Assembly (NCBI GenBank): GCA_903850275.1
Contig: CAINLH010000109.1
Location: forward strand, 1 to 6,018
Source: an uncultured Acidimicrobium sp.
GTDB taxonomy: Bacteria; Actinomycetota; Acidimicrobiia; Acidimicrobiales; Ilumatobacteraceae
DNA: 6,018 nt
Reading direction: 5' to 3'
The position numbers and the translations under genes were made by a program. The notes under the pieces are model-generated. The model had not been told where the DNA came from and did not search any database. It worked only from the letters and a program-made list of their open reading frames with translations. Of the stretch, positions 1 to 4,616 are shown one piece after another. The number at the start of each line of letters is the position of its first letter. The stretch's first letter is position 1.

Positions 1-477
1 CGCAGTGATAGTGGCAGTGGCTCTACTGCCACACCAGATCAGGCAACCGATGAGACCATCGTTACCGACACCATTCCGGTGGAGACAACTGTTGTAGTAA
101 CCGTTCCGCTCACCGCGTTTAAGGTGCAGATTGCAAACGCCTCGAAGGTTGCGGGAAGTGCCGGCACAATGACCACAGAGTTGCAGGGTCGTGGTTTTAT
201 CGTTCAGCCAGCAATGAACTCGAGCGAAGTAACGCCGAAGCAAACCGCAACGGTGGTCTATTTCTTGCCAGGCTTTGAAGTTCAGGCGGCGCAGGTTGCC
301 GAACAACTTGGCGGAGTAGCTACGGCTGCAATGCCCGCGCCGATCCCAACCGAAACAGGAAAGCTCGGTGAAGCAAGCGTGTTGATCTTGCTGGGTACTG
401 ATTTGGCTGGAAAGCCACTTGCGACCCCAGTTCCAACTGTCCCAGTTGCAACCGAAACAACGTTGCCACCAGGCTGA
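1..477 (+). CDS. LytR C-terminal-domain (LytR_C) protein, 5'-partial
   Basis: The frame is open from base 1 to the TGA at 475-477, so the gene starts upstream and only the last 158 residues are seen. A GTG at 79 could be read as a start but lies inside a linker and has no claim to be the real one. Visible residues 1-39 are a Ser/Thr/Asp/Val-rich linker, the kind that spaces an extracytoplasmic domain from a membrane anchor. Residues 40-136 look like a LytR_C domain: a strand with VQIANAS, a helix ending in LQGRGF, a second strand TATVVYF, a helix with AAQVAEQLGG, and a final strand ASVLILLGTDL. A Pro/Thr/Val tail follows. LytR_C domains occur at the end of LytR-CpsA-Psr cell-wall ligases and also alone behind a single membrane helix; which applies cannot be seen, as no catalytic LCP domain is in the window. 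The role is probably in the cell envelope. It ends one base before the convergent glycerate kinase stop. Confidence 0.8.
   Translation, partial: RSDSGSGSTATPDQATDETIVTDTIPVETTVVVTVPLTAFKVQIANASKVAGSAGTMTTELQGRGFIVQPAMNSSEVTPKQTATVVYFLPGFEVQAAQVAEQLGGVATAAMPAPIPTETGKLGEASVLILLGTDLAGKPLATPVPTVPVATETTLPPG
64..114 (+). repeat. Thr/Val linker repeat, copy 1
   Basis: This 51-base stretch codes for a linker (TDTIPVETTVVVTVPLT) that aligns in frame and without gaps with bases 4349-4399 in the LysM gene (TDSISVETTVESTVPAT). Twelve of the 17 residues are identical. The core cggtggagacaactgt (77-92) is an exact 16-base direct repeat of 4362-4377. A shared origin or similar selection on linkers are both possible. 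Confidence 0.6.
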
Positions 478-478
478 T

Positions 479-1477
479 TTAGTTCTTTGCAGTGCGCTTC
501 TGAAGTAGTTCGCGCGCAGCACTTTCAATACTGGTGAGTGTTTGATCAAACGCTTGTCGTTCGCCATACATTTCGATCAAGGTGAATGCATCAATTCTTC
601 CGCGCACCTCGGCATCTGCGTCGCCGCAAATGACCGAAACGGGTTTATTGAACTGTTGCGCCAACCGTTGAACACCACCGACAACTTTTCCCTCGAAGCT
701 TTCGTTGTCTAAAAAACCCTCACCTGTGATGACGTAATCACTTGATGCAATAAGTTCGTGCAAGCCGACTTCATCGGCAACGATGTCGAAGCCGGGCACG
801 AGCGACGCGCCGAGCGCGGCCAAGCCGCCAGCAAGACCGCCGGCAGCACCGGCACCTTCAATTTTGGAAACATCAACGCCATAGTCGTCCAAATATTGTT
901 GCTGCAATTTATGGAGGCGGGCGGTGAGAAACTCAATTTGTGCAGGTGTTGCGCCCTTTTGCGCACCGAACAACTTCGCCGCGTCCGTGAACGAAGTTTG
1001 CACATCGCACGCCACGAGAAACTCGATGCCGCGCAGACGGGCTGGAGACTTGATTGCTTTGATTGCACCAAGCCCTCCGTCTACGGTTGCCGAGCCACCA
1101 ACACAGACGATGATTTTTTTGGCGCCGTCGTTGAGGGCCGAATCAATAAGTTCTCCCGTGCCAACTGTTGATGCGGCAATGACATCGTTTTTGGTTGCGC
1201 CGCCAACCAGTGTGAGGCCAGATGCACGGGCCATTTCGATGATTGCTGTGTCACGCACGAAGCGCCATTGAGCTTCCACCGGTTTGCCAAGTGGGTTGGT
1301 TACGCGGGTGGTGCGATTGGCGCCACCAAGTACATCAAGCGTCCCTTCGCCACCGTCACCGATTGGGGTTTCGATGCATTCGTGGCCAAGATCCCAACAG
1401 GCATGGCCAATTGCGGCGGCAACTTGTGCGGCGGTGGCGGTTCCGCGAAATTTGTCAACTGCTGCGAGCACACGCAT
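479..1477 (-). CDS. glxK: Glycerate 2-kinase (GlxK/GarK family), compact form
   Basis: This ATP-dependent cytoplasmic enzyme phosphorylates D-glycerate, in this family usually to 2-phosphoglycerate, feeding lower glycolysis from glyoxylate or glycerate. The family signatures appear in order: an N-terminal strand with DKFRGT (residues 8-13), IGDGGEGT (39-46), IEMARASGL (80-88), STVGTGELI (103-111), GGSATVDGG (127-135), ACDVQ (156-160), FGAQKGATP (170-178), GAGAAGGLAGG (208-218), VPGFDIV (227-233) and ITGEGFLD (250-257). At 332 residues it is shorter than the roughly 380 of E. coli enzymes. The missing part lies just after GGSATVDGG, where the family normally has about 30 to 40 more residues before ACDV. 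From memory, many actinobacterial members share this short form, so I do not read it as damage. After LD the usual Gln-Ser/Thr is Glu-Ser here (259-260). The ATG start at 1477-1475 fits the N-terminus, though no clear Shine-Dalgarno precedes it. It is divergent from the glycosyltransferase with 23 bases between starts. Confidence 0.93.
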   Translation of the reverse strand: MRVLAAVDKFRGTATAAQVAAAIGHACWDLGHECIETPIGDGGEGTLDVLGGANRTTRVTNPLGKPVEAQWRFVRDTAIIEMARASGLTLVGGATKNDVIAASTVGTGELIDSALNDGAKKIIVCVGGSATVDGGLGAIKAIKSPARLRGIEFLVACDVQTSFTDAAKLFGAQKGATPAQIEFLTARLHKLQQQYLDDYGVDVSKIEGAGAAGGLAGGLAALGASLVPGFDIVADEVGLHELIASSDYVITGEGFLDNESFEGKVVGGVQRLAQQFNKPVSVICGDADAEVRGRIDAFTLIEMYGERQAFDQTLTSIESAARELLQKRTAKN

Positions 1478-1500
1478 GGTTCACAGGCTAGGTTGCCGCT
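1478..1500. promoter_or_regulatory. Short divergent spacer between glxK and the glycosyltransferase
   Basis: Only 23 bases separate the divergent ATG (1477, minus) and GTG (1501, plus). It holds AGG at 1490-1492, eight bases before the GTG, which is a weak but well-placed ribosome-binding core for the glycosyltransferase. There is no such site for glxK. The spacer is too short for two ordinary promoters, so each promoter must reach into the opposite gene or transcripts must be (nearly) leaderless. No -10/-35 pair is convincing. Confidence 0.35.
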
Positions 1501-2619
1501 GTGTTTCTTGGTGCATCGTCAGTACTCAATTGGTGGTCGATTCTGCAATTGGTTGCCGGTTGCTGGGCAATGCTGCGCATTGTTCGTGCTGCACGTCTTG
1601 CAGCGCCTCTCGAAAACCAAATAGACCGAGATGTAACTGTCCCCACAATCAGCGTGATTATCCCTGCGCGCAACGAGGCAAGTCGGATCCGAGCATGTTT
1701 GGAGGCCATTGTTGGTGCGTCAGGGGTGCACGAAGTAATTGTGGTGGATGATGAATCGAGCGATGAAACCGCCGCTATTGCATCCCGCTTAGGGGCCACA
1801 GTATTGAACGGTAAGCCGCTTCCAGATGGTTGGGTGGGAAAGGCTTGGGCGTTACATCAGGGGGTTCAGGCTGCAACTGGTGAATGGGTGGTCACTCTCG
1901 ACGCAGATGCAGTTGCACACCCACTACTGGCGCAAGCAGTGGTGCAACGCGCACGGCGTGACGGCTTGAGATTTGTCTCGGTTGGTGCCCGGTTCGATTG
2001 CCCAAGCAAGGGAACGCAATGGTTGCACCCCGCAATGCTGACCACGCTTGTTTACCGCTATGGGCCATCGGGTTACAAGGGCAAAATTAAGTCAGACTCA
2101 CAGATTGCAAATGGTCAGTGCATGGCGTTGCTGCGCCGCGACGCCATTGACCATGACGTATTCACTCAGGTAAGAGGCGAAACGATTGAAGACGTTGCGA
2201 TTGTTCGTTTAGTTGCCTCAATGGGATGGCGTGTTGCGATGCTTGATGGAAGCAAATTGCTCACGGTGAAAATGTTTGAGTCATTTATCGACACATGGAA
2301 TGGGTGGGGTCGTTCGCTTTCGCTTGCAAGTGTCGACAACGCACGAAGAGTATTTGGGCACAGCATTGTGCTGGCGCTTGCTCAAGTGGCTCCATTATGG
2401 ATGTTGGTGTTGGGTGTAAGCACGCCGGTCAGTACTGCGTTGCTGCTTATTCGTGTAGGAACTTTGTTTGGAATGCGCCGAGCATATATACGGCACGATA
2501 TTTGGTATTGGCTTTCGCCCCTTGCAGACACACTTGCACTTCTTGCCATCGTTCGTGGTTTGATTCGCCAAGTGTTTGGTCGCAATGCAACATGGCGTGG
2601 TAGGACATATCAACAATGA
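1501..2619 (+). CDS. Membrane glycosyltransferase family 2, carotenoid type (CrtQ/CruC-like)
   Basis: This is predicted to transfer a sugar from a nucleotide-sugar to a hydroxyl (or carboxyl) group of a carotenoid at the inner face of the membrane. The N-terminus (about 9-30) is a hydrophobic anchor. The GT-A domain follows: SVIIPARNEASRI (51-63), VIVVDDESSDET (79-90), KAWALHQG (114-121) and TLDADA (132-137) with the DxD-type metal site. GETIEDVAI (226-234) supplies the acidic catalytic region. The usual QxxRW is replaced by WNGWGRSL (266-273), much as in S. aureus CrtQ. Two or three membrane segments lie at about 287-305, 308-325 and 335-355, and the C-terminus has WRGRTY (365-370), close to the CrtQ ending WKGRQY. 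The length, 372 residues, equals CrtQ (about 375). The GTG at 1501 keeps the anchor and has AGG at 1490-1492; the next candidate, ATG 1570, would cut it. Its end overlaps crtA by ATGA. The family is secure; the carotenoid substrate is inferred from neighbours. A hopanoid-linked (HpnB-like) role is the alternative. Confidence 0.82.
   Translation: MFLGASSVLNWWSILQLVAGCWAMLRIVRAARLAAPLENQIDRDVTVPTISVIIPARNEASRIRACLEAIVGASGVHEVIVVDDESSDETAAIASRLGATVLNGKPLPDGWVGKAWALHQGVQAATGEWVVTLDADAVAHPLLAQAVVQRARRDGLRFVSVGARFDCPSKGTQWLHPAMLTTLVYRYGPSGYKGKIKSDSQIANGQCMALLRRDAIDHDVFTQVRGETIEDVAIVRLVASMGWRVAMLDGSKLLTVKMFESFIDTWNGWGRSLSLASVDNARRVFGHSIVLALAQVAPLWMLVLGVSTPVSTALLLIRVGTLFGMRRAYIRHDIWYWLSPLADTLALLAIVRGLIRQVFGRNATWRGRTYQQ
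2616..2619 (+). other. ATGA stop/start overlap (translational coupling)
   Basis: The crtA-like ATG (2616-2618) overlaps the glycosyltransferase TGA (2617-2619). AGGA at 2602-2605 lies 10 bases upstream. This arrangement normally couples translation of two genes on one mRNA, so the glycosyltransferase and the oxygenase are very probably made together. Confidence 0.85.
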
Positions 2620-3302
2620 ACAACATTGCTTCGTTCCACTTGGCAACCTGGCCTGGGGCGCTAGGTGCGCTTGCTCGTTTGGGAACTGATCGTTTGCGCC
2701 TCAAACATGTTGAAGGACTTGTCTTTTGGCGGCTACTTGGTACGGGTTCGGGTAGTAACACATCCCAAGGAGCAAACCTGAAACGCACTGCATTTTTTGC
2801 GGTTTGGCAAAACGAGCAGTGCCTTCAGCAATTTTTGGATCATCATCCCATTGCTCAGCGCTGGAAGCGAGCCGACGAATCGTGGCATGTGAAGTTGCGC
2901 GGTGCAGGTGGGCACGGATCGTGGCGTGGGTTTGCAGTTGCTCACGAGTTAGTTCGTGGTGAAACAGGCGGGCCAATTGCGATGATTACTCGTGCAGATG
3001 TTCGGCCTCGTTCATGGAGAGCATTTCGCCGTGCCGGTGAACCAGTGAATATAGAACTGCACCAATCCGAAGGGTTGCTGGCCGTTGTCGGAATCGGTGA
3101 GGCACCGATTGGGCGCTTAGGAACATTTAGTTTGTGGAGTTCATTGGAAGCAATGCATCGGTTTGCTACGCAGGCACCTCAGCATCAAGCAGTGGTCGAG
3201 CGCACCCGCAACGAGCAGTGGTATGGAGAAGAACTCTTTGCGCGCTTCGAGCCTTACGATTCTGCCGGAACATGGGACGGGATTGATCCACTTGCTCGCT
3301 GA
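2616..3302 (+). CDS. crtA: Spheroidene monooxygenase (CrtA)-like carotenoid oxygenase
   Basis: CrtA enzymes use oxygen to add a keto (or hydroxyl) group at C2 of linear carotenoids such as spheroidene. The assignment rests on family features along the whole 228 residues: an N-terminal SFHLATWPGALGALARLG (6-23), FWRLLGTGSG (37-46), TAFFAVW (58-64), a Trp-rich WHVKLRG (90-96), ITRADVRP (124-131), VVGIGEAPIGRLGTFSLW (157-174), then WYGEELFARF (202-211) and the ending GTWDGIDPL (218-226). The length agrees with Rhodobacter CrtA (about 240). There is no signal peptide or clear membrane helix. It is translationally coupled to the upstream glycosyltransferase. Its last 49 bases are antisense to the end of the crtZ-like gene, yet the conserved ending WxG-DPL shows that the overlap has not damaged this protein. 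CrtA is best known from purple bacteria; in this context the substrate is unknown and may be a monocyclic or other linear-ended C40 carotenoid. Confidence 0.85.
   Translation: MNNIASFHLATWPGALGALARLGTDRLRLKHVEGLVFWRLLGTGSGSNTSQGANLKRTAFFAVWQNEQCLQQFLDHHPIAQRWKRADESWHVKLRGAGGHGSWRGFAVAHELVRGETGGPIAMITRADVRPRSWRAFRRAGEPVNIELHQSEGLLAVVGIGEAPIGRLGTFSLWSSLEAMHRFATQAPQHQAVVERTRNEQWYGEELFARFEPYDSAGTWDGIDPLAR
3254..3302. other. 49-nt convergent (tail-to-tail) gene overlap
   Basis: The minus-strand crtZ-like stop (TAA, read from tta at 3254-3256) lies inside crtA, whose TGA is at 3300-3302. The 49 shared bases code for the conserved FEPYDSAGTWDGIDPLAR end of CrtA on one strand and a poorly conserved tail of CrtZ on the other. 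No room remains for terminators between the genes. Confidence 0.8.
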
Positions 3303-3757
3303 CCGGTAATCGGCAGCAACATGCCATAGGGCTCACCATTGAATTGGTGGTGACGGCGATGGGCAACAGCAAGACGTTCGAGCAAAGCAACTTTTTTGTT
3401 TCCAAACAATCGCAGCCGCCTATGGATATAAACGTCGTGCACTATGAAGTAAGCAAAGCCATAGGCAGTGATGCCGACACACGTTGGCACGAGTGCGCCA
3501 AGTGATGGCTGGTTGAAGCCCAGGGCTAGCAAAATGTTGACTCCAGCGGCCAAGATCACGGGGAAGAAGTCGTTCGCCTCAAGCAAAGCGGGGACAGCGC
3601 GCGCCGCATTGCGGTGGTGACTTTCGTGCAGAAACTTGGCCAGCCCGTGCATCACCCAACGGTGGGCGCAATAGGTGAAGGGTTCCATGAGCACGAATGC
3701 CAGGGTCGCGATCAGTACGTTTTGCACAGCACCACACGGTAGTTGTCGATAAGGCAC
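3254..3757 (-). CDS. crtZ: Beta-carotene hydroxylase (CrtZ)-like di-iron membrane enzyme
   Basis: CrtZ enzymes hydroxylate C3 of beta-ionone rings (beta-carotene to zeaxanthin) with a histidine-bound di-iron site of the fatty acid hydroxylase superfamily. All four histidine boxes are present: HRWVMH (32-37), HESHH (44-48), HDVYIH (107-112) and HRRHH (133-137). Family text such as LEANDFF (59-65), TAYGFAYFIVHD (97-108) and LERLAVAHRRHH (126-137) is also seen. Hydrophobic segments lie at about 12-29, 64-80 and 88-106. The length of 167 residues is normal. The start is uncertain: GTG 3757 gives this protein, GTG 3727 gives one 10 residues shorter that begins nearer the first membrane segment; neither has a good ribosome-binding site. 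The last 17 or so residues lie antisense to crtA. The gene is divergent from the crtO-like gene with 9 bases between the chosen starts. Function as a carotenoid hydroxylase is likely; the exact ring and position are inferred from the family. Confidence 0.9.
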   Translation of the reverse strand: MPYRQLPCGAVQNVLIATLAFVLMEPFTYCAHRWVMHGLAKFLHESHHRNAARAVPALLEANDFFPVILAAGVNILLALGFNQPSLGALVPTCVGITAYGFAYFIVHDVYIHRRLRLFGNKKVALLERLAVAHRRHHQFNGEPYGMLLPITGQRASGSIPSHVPAES

Positions 3758-3766
3758 ACTGATGGG
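3743..3766. promoter_or_regulatory. Divergent start region of crtZ-like and crtO-like genes
   Basis: The minus-strand start (GTG at 3757-3755) and the plus-strand start (GTG at 3767) lie 9 bases apart; using the plus-strand TTG at 3743 would make the two genes overlap by 15 bases. The weak element AAGG (3751-3754) is 12 bases before GTG 3767. No standard promoter is convincing, so promoters must sit within the opposite coding regions or the messages have almost no leader. Confidence 0.3.
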
Positions 3767-4252
3767 GTGCTGATCTCACTTACTTGGCAACGCGCGCTGG
3801 TGTTTGATGTCATTGCCTGGGTGCTCATTGGGGTTGGCAGTGGCTATTGGCAGGCCAAACGGCCTTTGGCGGCGTTGCGCAACATGGGGCCCTTTACCCG
3901 TATGGGCGCCCGCGAATATGGGGGTGCTCGTTATCGGAAGTGGGGCCGGGTACACCTCTGGAAAGACCTCATTCCCGACGCTGGAACGTGGTTCGGCGGC
4001 TTAAGTAAACGAAAGCTGCCATCGGTTGAAAATGGCGGGAGGCTTCGGTTTATCGACGAATGTGTTCGTGCCGAGCGCACTCACCTTGCATTGATCGGAG
4101 CAATTCCTTTGTTCGTGGTGTGGAATTCGCCCTCAATGTTTGCAGGCAATGTGGCCTTCGCGTTGGTAGGAAACATTCCTTGCTGGATGATCGCAAGATA
4201 CAACCGAGCAAGGTTGATGAACATTGCTGCGAAGACCAGCCGTCTAGCATGA
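3767..4252 (+). CDS. crtO: Glycosyl-carotenoid acyltransferase, staphylococcal CrtO type
   Basis: In Staphylococcus aureus CrtO (not the ketolase of the same name) esterifies a fatty acid to the glucose of glycosyl-diaponeurosporenoate, the last step to staphyloxanthin. This 161-residue protein matches that family in length (165) and in its signature regions. There is an N-terminal membrane helix (about 11-28), a basic stretch RYRKWGRVHLWKDLIPDAG (55-73), an ECVRAERTH helix (98-106; CrtO has ETKRAELIH), and IPLFVVWNSP (113-122; CrtO has LPVIIFNKGP). A membrane segment follows, ending in GNIPCWMIARYNRARL (135-150; CrtO has ANVPIIIVQRYNRPRL). The GTG at 3767 avoids overlap with crtZ; TTG 3743 or GTG 3800 are alternatives. 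Located after a carotenoid-type glycosyltransferase, it is probably the acylating partner for a carotenoid glycoside. The LysM gene starts six bases after its stop. The sequence comparison is from memory; the acceptor and acyl donor are not known. Confidence 0.8.
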   Translation: MLISLTWQRALVFDVIAWVLIGVGSGYWQAKRPLAALRNMGPFTRMGAREYGGARYRKWGRVHLWKDLIPDAGTWFGGLSKRKLPSVENGGRLRFIDECVRAERTHLALIGAIPLFVVWNSPSMFAGNVAFALVGNIPCWMIARYNRARLMNIAAKTSRLA

Positions 4253-4258
4253 CGGTTG

Positions 4259-4612
4259 ATGTATCTTCGCGGTCGATTGCAATGGTCTCTCCTTGCGATC
4301 TCTGTAATTAGTGGCTTAATTGCCTTGGTGCTCTCCCGTGGTAATGACACCGACTCAATTTCGGTGGAGACAACTGTAGAGTCAACAGTTCCGGCTACAA
4401 CCACCACGGTTTATTCAGAGCCTGTTTACTACACGGTGAATCCCGGTGATTCACTGTTTCAAATTTCTAAGACCTACAACTTGAACATGGCCGAATTGAT
4501 GGCCCTCAATGGAATTACTGACCCCGACAAAGTAAATGCAGGACAGGTATTGCAACTTCCTGTTCCAACAGGTTTCGTTCCTGTTGCTCCATCAACAACG
4601 ATGGATCCCTGA
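4259..4612 (+). CDS. Small membrane-anchored LysM protein
   Basis: The protein of 117 residues has a basic N-terminus (MYLRGRLQW), a single membrane helix at about 9-26, a Ser/Thr/Val linker (27-55) and one LysM domain (57-101). LysM landmarks are YYTVNPGDSLFQIS (57-70), the helix region NMAELMALNGI (76-86), and AGQVLQLP (94-101). A short Pro/Thr tail ends it. LysM domains bind the glycan part of peptidoglycan, so it is probably an envelope protein with the domain outside; no enzymatic domain is present. The ATG at 4259 is chosen; a TTG directly before it (4256) would add one residue. There is no clear ribosome-binding site. It lies six bases after the crtO-like stop and may share its mRNA, but a functional link to carotenoids is not shown. 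The stop lies four bases from the convergent mutase stop. The linker carries copy 2 of a repeat shared with the LytR_C gene. Confidence 0.85.
   Translation: MYLRGRLQWSLLAISVISGLIALVLSRGNDTDSISVETTVESTVPATTTTVYSEPVYYTVNPGDSLFQISKTYNLNMAELMALNGITDPDKVNAGQVLQLPVPTGFVPVAPSTTMDP
4349..4399 (+). repeat. Thr/Val linker repeat, copy 2
   Basis: This is the in-frame counterpart of 64-114. The exact 16-base core is at 4362-4377. It codes for residues 31-47 of the LysM protein, between its membrane helix and LysM domain. Confidence 0.6.
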
Positions 4613-4616
4613 CGAG

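Noticed and set aside
79..477. GTG at 79 as the true start of the LytR_C gene.
   Set aside because: The frame is open to base 1 with the same Ser/Thr linker composition, and no signal or membrane anchor follows GTG 79, so the gene is cut by the window edge.
758..1271. Open frames of 137 and 115 codons on the plus strand opposite glxK.
   Set aside because: They are antisense to a strongly conserved kinase, show no recognisable motifs and have odd Cys/Arg/His-rich composition, so they are shadow frames.
1284..1751. A 155-codon plus-strand frame spanning the glxK start and the beginning of the glycosyltransferase.
   Set aside because: It crosses two well-supported genes in other frames and its translation is rich in Cys, Ser and Arg with no domain.
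3722..3753. TTGCAC with GATAAG as a possible promoter for the crtO-like gene.
   Set aside because: The -10 match is weak and spacing is off; any GC-moderate sequence gives such pairs.
3743..3757. TTG at 3743 as start of the crtO-like gene.
   Set aside because: It would overlap the crtZ start by 15 bases and add eight polar residues before the hydrophobic N-terminus; GTG 3767 fits the CrtO length better.
4588..4605. Possible hairpin tccatc-aacaac-gatgga as terminator for lysM.
   Set aside because: The stem is only six base pairs, lies inside the coding end and has no following T tract.
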